Shown: positions 1 through 11,360 of the stretch, piece by piece
How the letters are laid out: every line of letters starts with the position of its first letter
Position numbering within the stretch: position 1 is the stretch's first letter
Assembly: GCA_030015575.1 (NCBI GenBank)
Contig: JASDDO010000016.1
Location: 174,032,815 to 174,096,814, forward strand
Length of the DNA stretch: 64,000 bases
Reading direction: 5' to 3'
Source of the DNA: Agapanthus africanus
Taxonomy: Eukaryota; Streptophyta; Magnoliopsida; Asparagales; Amaryllidaceae
The notes under the pieces: model-generated
Told to the model about the DNA's origin: nothing
The model's input: the letters and a program-made list of their open reading frames with translations, nothing else
Databases searched by the model: none
Translations under genes and position numbers: made by a program

Positions 1-1006
1 CTGGAGCAAGCGTCTAATCGGGAAATCAGTTTTCTTTTAACAGTACACGGTGAAACTGAAACATTGAAATGTTTCGTCGGGGTATCCTGGTATTCCTAGT
101 AATGCCTCTTCCATTATCCAGATTCACAACTGTAACCGTATAATTCTTTGCCACCTTTCCAAATCCCTTTATATGTCTTTAGTCATTACCTTCTGCACAC
201 CCCTTTAAGCCAAATGGTTTTCTTCCTTCCCTACCGTTCGGCACCAGCCTATGGTTTGGAAGAAGACTATCCAACAAGCATAAAGGGTGTACTGCCCTAA
301 TCCTAGGAGCACTCGCATCGCGAGAGAAGGTGAAGATAAAAGACACCTGAATGTACTTTATTCCTATTTCTCCTGAACCAGAATCCATCCCCGAACTGGA
401 ACAAGTTCCTTTCGAGTTCGTATATAACCATACGATGGAGTATCCAATAAACTGTGGATCTTCGTAGTGATACGGAGTGTCCTGGAGAAATACAAAGGTG
501 ATTTAGGATTGGCGAAGAAATACTTGGTTTGGTCGTGAATATCAGTCGCAATTTACTTTGCCCTCCTACTAATCCCTTGCTTTGTCTTAACTTAATACCT
601 TCTGCACACCATCGTTATGCTAATTGGTTTTCTTCATTCCCTACCGTTCGGCACCAGCCTAAGGTTTGGAAGAAGACTATCCAATTTGCGTAATAGGTGT
701 ACTATCTCCTAAACCAAGGAGTACTCGCAACCTGAGAGAAGGTAAAAGGAAAAGACAACTGAATAGTCCTATCCGTTTTCTCCAGAACTAGAAACCATCC
801 TCGAAGTCCTTCGAGTTCGTATATAACCATACGATGGTTTTGTCCAATGGAAGTGGACGTTCGCAGTAATACGGGGTGTCCTGGAGAAAAGGGTAAAAGT
901 AGGAGTGGCAATGAGGTCTGCAACTCTGACAATCCAAAAGCCTGTGTTAAGAAGGTTCGGTCAACTTGGTCACTGAGTCATAGTCTTAGGGTCGGGTCAA
1001 TGGTCG
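1..1006 (-). other. CopJ decayed internal region downstream of the leader
   Basis: This is the part of CopJ that should hold the start of gag-pol. No frame resembles a known Gag or protease domain, and stop codons occur in all frames. The content is mainly a direct duplication (about 148-515 and 555-910) that is shared with CopB. The extreme left (1-145) aligns in reverse with CopB 35090-35227. Short open stretches here are uninterrupted by chance or because the duplication preserves them. I infer no product. Confidence 0.6.
148..910 (-). repeat. Direct duplication of about 370 bp in CopJ internal region
   Basis: Two imperfect direct copies lie about 400 bp apart, near 148-515 and 555-910. 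Both carry the landmark ttcgagttcgtatataacc (around 411 and 810) and a shared block starting accgttcggcaccagcct. CopB has the same pair in reverse orientation at about 34322-34682 and 34720-35095. The duplication therefore predates the separate insertion of the two elements. Its role is unknown. Confidence 0.75.
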
Positions 1007-1303
1007 CTGCCAGAGAGTGAGAAAAGAAACACTCAGCATGCACTCTAACCTAGATCAGAATGGTTATCACTTTGTCTAATCTGGAAACCTCCCACTGTAC
1101 CTCAAATTCTCCTCCAAACCTGAAAGAAGAATTAGTCGGGGTCACCCGAGGAGTAAACTAACTCATTAGTGGGAATCGGGATCCAACTATCATCGCATGA
1201 TAACTTGACGGAATCCACTCAAGTCACCATACTCCAGAAGGTATGCGCATGCCTGGCAAGTTTCAGTTCTTTTGAAACTCCCGATGTGATTTTTACCCCA
1301 AGT

Positions 1304-1523
1304 GGTTTATGACCTTGACTAGGTCAACAAACCATAAACCGCCAGTCAAGTTCAACCCGTCATTATTCTGGATTGCATTAAACCCACCCGTACGTGCCCT
1401 TGACTAGGTCAACAAGGCCGCACGACTGTCCTAACCAATCCCACTTATGCAACAAACAAGTACCACTCAGCTACCGAACACTACGTCTTGACTAGGTCAA
1501 CAAACGCAGCACGAATACTAAAT
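1304..1523 (-). other. CopJ three-hairpin array with loop motif TTGACCTAGTCAA
   Basis: On the plus strand the 13-mer TTGACTAGGTCAA occurs at 1315-1327, 1400-1412 and 1488-1500; on the element's own strand it reads TTGACCTAGTCAA. Each copy is flanked by complementary arms: GGTTTATG (1304-1311) with CATAAACC (1333-1340); CGTGC (1393-1397) with GCACG (1420-1424); ACTCAG (1465-1470) with CTAAAT (1518-1523), the last pairing in RNA through two G-U wobbles. CopB and CopA have the array at the same place with a different motif. Confidence 0.7.
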
Positions 1524-3050
1524 AATAGCTGTAGGAAATGACGGAGGGCTACGAATGGTTTTTGGCGAAAAACCTTTAACGTAATGAACTTGATATCGTT
1601 GAAGGAACTGCATAGCCTTTTATAAAAATATAGTGACGAAAACCTTTACTAAAGAGGTCACTCCCGGTGAAGGGATCTCGGCTCTTTCCCCGTAGAATGA
1701 GGTGCAGGATATTCCAAATGAATACCACGATGCAAAGCAAAAGTAATCGGCTATAGTGAAGTTAATGCCCTGACGCAAACTTCTGTCCAAGGGGTCACTC
1801 CCGGTGAAGGGATCTCGGCCCTTGCCTCGTCGACTGAGGAGCAGGATATTCCAAATGAATACCACGATGCAAACAAAAGTGAACGTCCTTGCAATAACAG
1901 CTTTTTGAAAAGTGTTCCAACAACATCAGATTAGGTTTGTTTATCTTGCATTGATCCGAATCAACGCAGTCCCATCAATTAATCACACCACAAAGAACGA
2001 AAATATACTGACGTACGTATATGCCATCCGCATTCGCCACTGGGTCCCGTCATCACCCGTTAGGTTAGCTAACTAACGGCAGAGCGGGGACTGGACTAGC
2101 GCGGATGTAAAACATATACAACATCTACTAATATATATACCAATATATTATATTTCGCTCAAGGCGAGATAAAATGCAACATCACAGAAATGTACAGCAT
2201 CACAGAACAATACAGATATCTGGAAGCCCCGGGTTTCACAGAGCCGCTGCTGAAACCCGACGTTCCCTTGGTCGTGTGGATTGCCTGTGCAATGAAATCC
2301 TAGACCCCTACGGGCGCGGCAAGTCACCCGCCAAAACCTGAAGCGAGGCAGCCCCCTTCAGCTCCGTGAATGGACCACCCAGCACTTCATGGAATCCGGT
2401 AACTTGGGCACCCCTCCTGGGTCAACCTGGACCACCTACGAGTGCGGCGAATAGCCCGCCAATCCTAGAGTGAAGCCCCCTCCGTCTCAATGCCATGAGA
2501 TGCGGGCCCGTTGCCCTCTAGAACCCGGCTATCCGTGCACCCCTCCGCGAGGTAATCCTAGTACAGAAAGTAAAATATACATACATCGGGTACATCGACC
2601 GCAACCAGGTCGTGCCCCCAAAAGAATAATACAAACAGGCAGTGATGGCAGTCCACATGTCGGACGCTCGCCCCGCAATATCAAATGTACATAATACAAC
2701 AAAACTGTACTAGCATTGCATCCAGGCTATCCCCCACGACCGATCCGCAACATCACAGCATAAACATAGAACATCAACGTGAAAGTCACGTTCGCAAATC
2801 CGTCTAACCGGGCTATAGCAGTTAGACCGGATTTACCGATCGAGCGACATTCACGGTCGCAGATATAATGTAAATACTGTGAAATAATGTGTTTAAAATT
2901 TTCCGATTGACCAAAAATTAACAAGTGGGCCCCCAATCAAAACTGTAGCACTCACAGAAAACCTGGGCCCAATTTTAATATTCCAAAACCCCTAATTACA
3001 GCCCATAAGCCCACTGCAAAAAAATAATCACACGAACCCACACTCCTGCG

Positions 3051-3091
3051 GCGGAAGAGCGGCCAAAAGGGGGTTATGGCCGCGCTTCCGC
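3051..3091 (-). other. CopJ GC-rich hairpin near the primer site
   Basis: GCGGAAG (3051-3057) pairs with CTTCCGC (3085-3091) and GCGGCC (3059-3064) with GGCCGC (3078-3083). It lies 205 nt from the primer site. Equivalent hairpins of different sequence lie at similar distance in CopB (32142-32178) and CopA (21852-21890). Confidence 0.7.
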
Positions 3092-3295
3092 GGTCGTACG
3101 GGGGAGTCATGTCACCAAATTTTTGCTGTGTTCTTAGAACTCCCTGCACATCATTCTGAGACCACCTGAAAAATTTTTAGACTCCAAAAAATTTCGACAG
3201 AAACTGATTGTGCTAGAAAAATACGGTTTTTGGAAATTTTGGTCGATCGGAAATGCAAAACACATTAGAACAAGCTAGGTAAGGTTAATGGCGTG

Positions 3296-3307
3296 GCTCT
3301 GATACCA
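3296..3307 (-). other. CopJ primer-binding site (initiator tRNA-Met)
   Basis: The minus strand reads TGGTATCAGAGC directly behind the LTR end, the sequence complementary to the 3' end of plant initiator tRNA-Met that primes minus-strand DNA synthesis. It fixes the element's orientation and the inner end of the 5' LTR. Confidence 0.9.
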
Positions 3308-5525
3308 TGTTGCGCCACGGCAGCGCCCCGGCCTCGTACTCGAGGCCAAAATGCGGAATCAAAAGTTTTCCTTACTCGGAAACCGGCGCTACCGCGGACA
3401 ATGAAAACCCGGATCGTAACCATTAACCTAATGCTAGCAATCAAGAGATAGGGTGAGAAGTATACCGAGTGATCCGAGTCCTCCGGTCTTCTCATCATCG
3501 TCCCGATCTCCCGCGGAAAGTCTTGCCTCCACATCGTCGCCTCCTCGCCTGAAAGGGCACCACAACGCCTGCGTCTTTTACGGGCTCCCGCCTCAATACC
3601 GAGGCAACTCGAGCATGAAACCGGCAACTCGACATGCTCAAGATATGCTGTAGAATGTGTAGTAGATCATGCTAGTCTCATTTGGGGTTTGTAGTTGCCA
3701 TGATGGAGGAATGGGGTTAGGAAAAATGGTGCTTTCATTTTTCCGAAACAAGAAGAAGAAGGAGATGAAGAATTCCTCCCATAACAAAGATGAACTCACT
3801 CATTCTTTTTTTCTCTCTCAAGTATGAAAAACTTATCATCTAAATGAGAATGGTGGAGGAGGGAATATGAAGCATGAAGGGAGGTGAGTGTAGGGTAAAG
3901 CAAGTGGTGACCACATCAAGACATAATCATCACAAAATCACATCAACTCTAATCCACTTCATATCACAATAAAGCATGAAATGAATGGTATCTAAAAAGG
4001 GTATCATAATAAATCATCTTACAAATAAAACCTCCACCAAATGTAATTTGCAAAACTGCAAATTACCCCCCTCCATCAGAAAAGTCCGGCCGGAAAGAAC
4101 AAAGAAAAACCGGCCGGAACGGAATACAAACTGGCAACTCCAGAAAACTGGTCCCGTAATAAATTACAGGAAAACCCCTATATTGTGCATACACACCCGC
4201 ATCTGTATTCCGTCCGGATACAAATGCAATGAGACAAAATCTACACTGTACTAGACTAGGACCGGCTTAAGCCAAAGCCGGCTAGTAATATCCGTCCGAT
4301 CCTGATTCGTGCAATACCGCATGTATCAGATCGAACCCTGCCATATAACTATACGGCCACTAGTACAAAACTGTCCGATCCTGATCCGTGCAATACCGCA
4401 CGTATCTGATCGGACCCTGCCATATCTCCATACGGCCTCTACAGCGTTTCGCCCGAAAGCTTGAGTAACTGTAAGTGTGGTGGACTCTAAAGACTCGTCA
4501 ATATTATGGCTGTGGATTTAACCACTGGCACGTCAGAGGTATAAGCCAATACGTGACGGGCCACCAGCTATTGACCAAAAGGGACGTCGATGAGCGAACT
4601 CATCCTGACACCCTACTGAGCCTGTCAGTGACAATATCCGTACAGTCCGGTCCGTTAGTCTATGAGCATCGCATGTCGGGCCTAGGGGGTTGGTAAAAGT
4701 CAGACCCCCAAAAGCGGTGCAAGTCGTGTCGGAGTGTAGCCCAGAACGCCCTGAGATACTACTGGAATACCTACCAGTAAATCTCCTGCCTCGGCCGAGG
4801 GCTTTGCGTAATGGCTCTCCTAGACACAGCGCGGCCTCACCCCCAATACCGGAAGAGACGAACCCCTGAAGATCCGCTCACTGCCTCCATGTGGCTCGGG
4901 ACTGTACCCAACTAAAACCTGTTTGCATGACTCCTTTGAGCCGTGGTAGGGTAGTAATCAAAGCACAGTGGGAACTCACACGAGACAAATGACGATCCTC
5001 AGGTCGATGAACTAACCTGTACACATGTCACCAGGGAACTGCTATCTGACGTCAGGTATAAGACCAACTAGCATGTTCCCCGGCGAGTCCTGTCCGGTGT
5101 ACTCATAACCCAATGAGCACCTGTATACATCTTAAGTGAACCAACTGACACCAGTGGCTTGTGAGACCGGCCACCGCCCCTCGTCGGGGTCTCGACTGTA
5201 TACACTAGTCTACTAATGGAGTATCGATGCCCTGTCTCGAAACTCCTACGACTAGGGACCTTTTAAGGATGTGCTTATAGACTACCAGCTCCCACGTATA
5301 TGATCGCCATCATACTGCTGGCAGTCAAGCAAGAATCCTAGGGGCTCTATCAACGTGTAATAGCGACATGTCAGGTCACCTAAAGCAGTACACGATGATA
5401 AAGATAAACCAGATAGCATACTATCATCTCGAGTAAGACTGTCCTACCGGGATAGGTCCTCCCTCAATCATTACAATCACGTGCCTGTGATCCAATAATT
5501 GACTATGAGGGCACTATCTCCAACA
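3308..5525 (-). repeat. CopJ 5' LTR
   Basis: This 2218-bp LTR is read on the minus strand from TGTTGGAGATAG to GCGCAACA. It belongs to the same family as the CopB LTRs (29816-31926 and 37661-39772) and CopK. It contains the copia LTR core that includes 'tctcccggtattgggggt' (near 4840) and, in reverse, the pseudoknot-like segment near 5160-5205. The 3' LTR is outside the window. Confidence 0.9.
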
Positions 5526-7237
5526 AGTTGGATCACCTAAGATGTATACAGGTGCTCATTGGGTTATGAGTACACCGGACAGGACTCGCCGAGAACCTGC
5601 TAGTTGGTATTGTACATATCGTCAGATAGCAGTTCCCTGGTGACATGTGTACAGGTTAGTTCATCGACCTGAGGTCGTCATTTGTCTCGTGTGAGTTCCC
5701 ACTGTGCTTTGATTTCTACCCTACCACGGCTCAAAGGAGTCGTGCAAACAGGTAGTTTTTGGGTACAGTCCCGAGCCACATGGAGGCACGTGAGCGGATC
5801 GGCAGGGGATTCGTCTCTCCCGGTATTGGGGGTGAGATCGTGCTGTGTCTAGGAGAGCCATTACATAAAGCCCACGGCCGTGGCAGGAGATTTACTGGTA
5901 GGTACTCCAGTAGTATCTCAGGGTGTTTTTAGGCTACACTCCGACACGACTTATACTGCTATTGGGGGTCTGACGTTACTATCCCCCTAGGCAGATATGC
6001 GATACTCATAGTCGAACGGACCGGACTGTATATACATTGTCACTGTTAGGCTCAGTAGGGTTTCCGGATGAGTTCGCTCATCGGCCTCCCTTGAGGTCAG
6101 TCCATGGGCAGCCGTTACGCACAGCTAGTGCCGCTGACGGCTTGTGGTTAAACCCACTGCCAGGGTACTGAAGAGTCATTAGAGTCCCCAACAGACAGTT
6201 TTCCAAGTTCGGGCGAAACGTTGTAGAGGCCGTATGGTTTTATGGCAGGGTTCGGAAAATGCACTTGCGTTTATGCACGTGTCATATTTCGGGCAGATAA
6301 TACTGGTGGGCTTTGGTTTAAGCCGGATCCGAGTATTATATTGAGTAGATATAATATCTTTGTCTCAGTTGCATTTGTATTCGGTCGTAATACAAATGCG
6401 GGTATATTTATACAGTTTCGGGGTTATCCTGAAATTCGTTTCAGAATCACTTTTGGAAGTTGCCAGTTTCCAGTTTTCTATCAACCGTATTTAACATTCG
6501 GTTAAATACGGATTTATCTTTTCTTGAGATGAGTGTGGAAGCTTCTAGAGGCTTCTAGAAGGTGGTGACTAGGTTCATGCATCTTTGTGACTCATTAGTG
6601 CATTTAATGATGTTTGATGACTAGGGTTAATGATTCATCACTTGCATTAATGGTGTTCATACAAGGTGTTATGATAAGCTTCATTATTGTGGTCACCCCC
6701 CTTGCTCCTACACTCACCCCCTCCTCTTTATATGGCCGGCCACCCCTTGGTGGAGGGTGATGGTTGTTGTTTTAAAAAGATGATAGTTTGTGGTGTATGG
6801 AAATTTCATAGCCTCTTTCATTCCATCACCCGATTCGAGTGGCAACTTCATTAACCGTTCGTCCACGGCTTTGGACGAAGTGAGACAAATTATTCTACTC
6901 ATTCTCTACATCAATCTTGGTCATCTCTTTTAGCAAACTTGACGACCGAGTTGCCTCGAGTCAGAGGCGGGAGCCCGTTTAAAGATCCGTTGACGTGGTG
7001 CCACCTGGACGAGGAGATCGGAGATCGACGAGAACGGAGCAGCCGCAATAGAGCGTGGGATGATGGTTAAAGAACGAAGGACTCGGATCGTTCGGTATAA
7101 CCTTTCTACCCTCTTTACAGTTTGTTAGTTTAGCAATAATGGCAGATCCGGGTTATAGTATACGATAGCACCAGTTAAAAGTTTTTGTTCCGCATTTGGC
7201 GTCTGTTTGACAGCCGGGGCGCTACCGTAGACTTACA
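5526..7237 (+). mobile_element. CopK: right part of a copia LTR (3' or solo LTR)
   Basis: This is the downstream 1.7 kb of a CopB-family LTR, starting at the equivalent of CopB position 30195 and ending in acttaca at 7237. The missing upstream part lies beyond the CopJ insertion, left of the window. The next five bases (gttac, 7238-7242) are CopI integrase coding sequence and are the expected target duplication, so CopK inserted into the CopI polyprotein. Because CopI coding sequence follows directly, this is either the 3' LTR of a full CopK or a solo LTR. The window cannot tell which. Confidence 0.85.
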
Positions 7238-9331
7238 GTTACCCCTCTCGTTTTTGGGGCATGCATTGGAAACTGCAGCTTTTTTGTTAAACAAAGTTCC
7301 AACCAAGACCGTGTCTACCACTCCATATGAGATATGGCATGGGAAGAGACCATCTCTTAAAAGAGTTAAGATTTGGGGTTGTCCGGCTTTTGTCAAAAAG
7401 AAGAATCCAGACAAACTCGAGACACAATCGGTCAAATGTATAATTGTGTGATATCCAAAATATTCGTTTGGGTATCTTTTGTACCACAAGGAGGAACAAA
7501 AGGTGTTTGTTTCTCAGTATGCCACATTATTAGAAAATGAGATTTTTCCAAATGATACTGATGGCAATGTGGTAGATCTAGAGGAGGTTCTAGAAACACA
7601 AGTTACAAATGGCGACTTGGCTGAACCTGATGTTGTAACAGAATCAAATGAACCTCAGCGACTCCGTAGATCTGGTAGGACTTCTCACCCACCGGAGAGA
7701 TACTACGGTTTTCTCATTGATGGTGATAGAGAAGATTGCATCATGGATGATGATGATCCTGCCAGTTTTCATCAAGCTATCATGAGTGGTGACTCTGTGA
7801 AATGGCTGGATGCCATGAGATCCGAAATGGAGTCCATGTACACCAACAAAGTATGGACTTTGGAGGATGTACCCTCCGAGATAAAACCTGTAGGCTGCAA
7901 ATGGATCTTTAAAAGAAAGATCGGTGTAGATGGACAGATGGAGACCTATAAGGCAAGGTTGGTAGCGAAAGGTTTTAGTCAAATACCACGTTTGGACTAT
8001 GATGAGACTTTCTCTCTGGTAGCCATGCATAAATCCATTCGGATCCTACTTGCTATTGCTGCTCACTACGACTATGAAATCTGGCAGATGGACGTTAAAA
8101 CTGCATTTCTAAATGATGTTTTAGATGAATGCATTTATATGGATCAGCCAGAGGGCTTCATTGATAGTGGGAGCAGCGGAAAAGCATGTAAGTTGCTTAA
8201 ATCCATTTATGGATTAAAGAAGGCATCGCGGAGTTGGAATATCTGTTTTGATGATGTTATCAAAGAGTTTGATTTCATTAAAAATCCAGGTGAACCTTGT
8301 GTTTATAAGAAGACTGTAGGGAAATCTGTCACATTCCTCGTATTGTACGTGGATGACATACTTCTGATAGGAAATGATATTCATATGCCACAGTCGGTCA
8401 AATCATTCTTATCATAAAGGTTCTCCATGAAGGACCTAGGTGATGCCATGTACATATTGGGCATACGGATCTATTGGGATAGATCCAAACGGTTATTGGG
8501 ATCGTCCCAAACCAAGTACATCAACACCATCCTAAAGAGGTTTAGTATGGAAGACTCCAAGCGGGGTGCCTTACCCGCTTGCCACGGAGTCACTCTCTCC
8601 AAAGACGATTGCCCAAATTCTGATAAAGAGAGAGCTCGCATGAGTATTATTCCCTATGCTTCGGCAGTTGGATCAATTATGTATGCGATGTTGTGTACAC
8701 GCCCAGATGTAGCTTATGCACTTAGTATAGTAAGCAGGTATCGGTCAAACCCAGGGGAGAATCACTGGATTGCTGTGAAGAACATTCTTAAGTACTTGTG
8801 AAGGACTAAAGAACTGTTCTTGGTGTATGGTAACGGGGATCTCCAAATGGAGGCCTTTACCGATTCAAGCTTCCAGAGTGACAAGGATGACAGCAAGTCT
8901 ATCTCAGGGTTTGCATTTACCTTCAATGGAGGGACAGTAAGTTGGAAGAGTTCCAAACAGGATACCGTTGTAGACTCAACGATGGAAGCTGAGTACATTG
9001 CTGCAAATGATGCTGCCAAGGAAGTCGTCTGGATGAGGAAGTTCATTTCGGAGCTAGGAGTAGTTCCAACCATTATTGATCCAATACTTTTGTATTGTGA
9101 CAATAATAGGGCTATGGCGTTGGCCAAAGAGCCCAGGTCCCATCAGAAGTCCAGACACATCCTGAGGCGATATCATCTGATCCGGGAGATAGTTGATCGC
9201 CACGAGATCGAGATTAAGAGAGCGATACAAAGGACAACACTGCGGATCCATTCACCAAGGCTTTCCCTCAGCCGCAGCATGAGCGACTTTTTGAGATGTT
9301 GGGTATGAGATACGCCAATAATTGGCCTTAG
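7238..9331 (+). pseudogene. pol: CopI pol remnant: integrase C-terminal part, reverse transcriptase, RNase H
   Basis: One frame runs from the CopK junction to about 9220. The integrase end shows LPLSFLGHALETAAFLLNKV and TTPYEIWHGKRPSL. Reverse transcriptase shows WIFKRKIGVDG, QMDVKTAFLN, YGLKKASRSWN and the catalytic LYVDDIL (near 8344-8364). RNase H shows AFTDSSF, STMEAEYIA and LYCDNNRA with the acidic residues in place. The frame is broken by in-frame stops at 7449-7451 (TGA), 8415-8417 (TAA) and 8799-8801 (TGA). A single-base deletion near 9220 shifts the C-terminus to another frame, where DPFTKAFPQPQHER and a TAG at 9329-9331 follow. The order integrase before reverse transcriptase defines Ty1-copia. 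The motif spellings fit the BARE/Angela lineage. The product would be inactive, and the N-terminal half is not in the window. Confidence 0.93.
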
Positions 9332-9335
9332 TGTA

Positions 9336-9345
9336 AGTGGGAGAT
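9336..9345 (+). other. CopI polypurine tract
   Basis: The run agtgggagat directly precedes the 3' LTR start TGTTGGATATATG. This purine run primes plus-strand synthesis in copia elements. The same run precedes the 3' LTRs of CopA and CopB. Confidence 0.85.
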
Positions 9346-11360
9346 TGTTGGATATATGTATGCCCTAGAGGCCATTATATGATAGTGTATGTACTGATGT
9401 GTGTGTGTGTGTGTGTATTCAGAAGACAGTCTTGCTCGACATAAAAGTATGCTATCTGGTTTCTCTTTATCATATGTTCACTTGATCATGTTTTTACTCA
9501 TTTGGTACATGTTGATAAAGCCCTAAGGATATTGGATTGACTACTGGGATTATATGTGGATCATACTAGTGGGACACTTGTAGTTTATAAGCATATCCTT
9601 GAAATGTTCCTAGTCGTAGGTATATCGAGACAGGGCATCGATATTCCAGTGTAGACTAGCGTATACCATTCTTGTTCCATATGATAGGCGATGGATGATC
9701 ACATATCCATCTGGTGTGCTGACACCAAAGATTGTATACGGGTGCTCAGTGAGATTGGGTACACTGAACGGACTCAGCGAGAACTCCTATGTAGTATTAT
9801 ATCATACGTCGGATAGAATTTCTTAGGTGACACTGGTACAGGTTAGTCTGTAGACCCGAGATCGCCAAAGAGTCTTGTGTGTCCTCCCTCTGTATCTTGA
9901 TCTCCACCCTACTACGGCTCTACAGAGTCGTACAAATAGGTGGATTTTGGGTACAGTCCCGAGGCATATGGAGGCAATGAGCGATAGGAGGGATTTCGTC
10001 TCTCCCGGTATTGGGGGTTGATGCTGTGCTGTGCACGATTGGCAATAACAGGAAGTCCCTAGCCAGGGCTGCTGAGATATTACTGATAAGTGTTATGAGT
10101 AGTTTCTTGATCTGTTGTAGACCATATACCAGCATGACTTATTGAGTTATTGGGGTCGACGATTCCATCCCTAGACTCGATATGCAGCATATCTGACGAA
10201 GAGACCGGACTGTATTGCTAGTTGGATTGACGGGAGTTTTGACAGGTTCGCTTGTTCTTCTTCTGATCGCTCAATACCCGAGTAGCCGTTACGTTTAGCT
10301 GACCGCTTGCGGCTTGTAGGTGTTTGATGTGATCATCACCTATTGCCGGCGTATTGACGAGTCTTAGAGTCCCACATAGGAGTTTCCTGGCTCAGGCGAA
10401 ACGATGTGGTGTATATATGAGATATGTGCAGGAGCTCGATTAAATGCGTGTATATGATGCCGTATTTTAATAGGGTGTTTTATATTGGTCGGGTTGTATG
10501 AGATATGACCGGCTTATTAAATCAAGTGTTGATTTAATATTGACTTTTATTTCATTTAAATAAACCTTTTCTTTATGATGGATGCATGCATGTATATGTA
10601 CATGTTGATGTGCATACACACATACATACATGCATTATTATCATGGTTGATGATACATCAAAGATGGAAATATAAGAAATACATGGAAAGTAAATATATT
10701 TTTATATATTAGAATGAGAAAAAGAAAATTGATTATTCATCATTGTTGACTTTTCTTTACATGACCAAAATTAAACTATAGTTTGATTTTCCTTTGTTAT
10801 TTTTCTCATTCTAAAATATCTAGATATTTTTATTAACCATGGTTTGAGTTTAGATATTTATGCTTGATATTTATCTCGCTCTCTCTCATTATCATTATGA
10901 TTATCTTTTTCATCCGAAAGAAAAGATAAGACATCTTCATCTTCCTCTCTCTAGCTCTCTCGTGAGTTTTATAAATTGAGTGAGGTTAAAAGGAAGAAAG
11001 GGTTTTTATATGAGAACATAACCATATCATCACACTACACTTCTTTAGCCCCTTTGCGTAGTTTGTTTGCTTCATCTTCTTTGTGATCTATTGGAGCAAG
11101 GAGCTTTGAGCAAAGGAACTCCGGGTGGATCGTCGTGGACGTGGAGGAGGTTCAAGCTAGCTCGTTCAAACCCTAAGAGGTCTACAAAGGTTGTAGTCTC
11201 TCCACTTAGTCATAAATTAACTTTAGTATGTGATACTATAAGTTTTACCCTATATTTCTAGTTCGATTCCTAGTTAAGTTTGCTTAGCACCTCTTAAAAT
11301 CAAAGTTGTGGCATGTGTGATACTTCCAAAACCTATATGAGGTGATAAGGAAACCTTACA
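9346..11360 (+). repeat. CopI 3' LTR
   Basis: This 2015-bp LTR runs from TGTTGGATATATGTATGCCC to aaaccttaca. It contains the core box 'tctcccggtattgggggt' (around 10000-10018), the AT-rich block 10500-10900 and a dinucleotide run at 9398-9416. Its partner 5' LTR is outside the window, so its age cannot be estimated here. Confidence 0.9.
9398..9416 (+). repeat. (TG)n microsatellite in CopI LTR
   Basis: A clean TG dinucleotide run of about nine units lies 52 bp inside the CopI 3' LTR. The other copia LTRs lack it. Confidence 0.9.

Larger units (their letters stand above)
1010..3295 (-). other. CopJ structured non-coding leader
   Basis: This 2286-nt stretch between primer site and a pyrimidine tract contains no plausible gene but many hairpins that correspond one to one with hairpins in CopB and CopA. 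Examples in plus-strand coordinates: GC-rich hairpin 3051-3091; large hairpin 2778-2855 with a CTATA-containing loop; stem CGGGTTTC (2230-2237) with GAAACCCG (2252-2259); two copies of a unit near 1640-1720 and 1785-1870 containing a 'cttcaccgggagtga' core; and a three-hairpin array 1304-1523. Stems change on both sides relative to CopB and CopA, which points to selection on RNA or DNA structure. The function is not known; packaging, splicing or translation control are candidates. Confidence 0.65.
1..5525 (-). mobile_element. CopJ: Ty1-copia element (Angela/BARE-like), cut by the left window edge
   Basis: Read on the minus strand, this element starts at 5525 with TGTTGGAGATAGTGCC, has a 2218-bp 5' LTR (5525-3308), an initiator tRNA-Met primer site (3307-3296), a structured non-coding leader (3295-1010) and decayed internal sequence that runs off the window. 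It matches CopB (31939-35220) almost throughout, in reverse. The copia assignment rests on the LTR start, the primer site and this match, because no coding domain is visible in the part shown. It interrupts CopK: the CopK LTR resumes at 5526 with agttg, the expected 5-bp target duplication, whose partner lies left of the window. No open frame of convincing length is present, so the element is probably non-autonomous. Confidence 0.9.
7238..11360 (+). mobile_element. CopI: 3' part of a Ty1-copia element (Angela/BARE-like)
   Basis: The visible part comprises the end of the integrase, reverse transcriptase and RNase H (7238-9331), a polypurine tract (9336-9345) and a 2015-bp 3' LTR (9346-11360). 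The 5' part, beyond CopK, lies left of the window. The LTR ends in aaaccttaca and is followed by gaaat (11361-11365), which belongs to the CopL LTR and is the likely target duplication. Among the copia copies here it has the best-preserved coding region, although it must be older than CopK and CopJ, which sit inside it. Confidence 0.9.

Noticed and set aside
3296..3307. Sequence resembling a tRNA end (also 14817, 21651, 31927, 41145, 56438)
   Set aside because: These are primer-binding sites complementary to a tRNA 3' end. No cloverleaf surrounds them.
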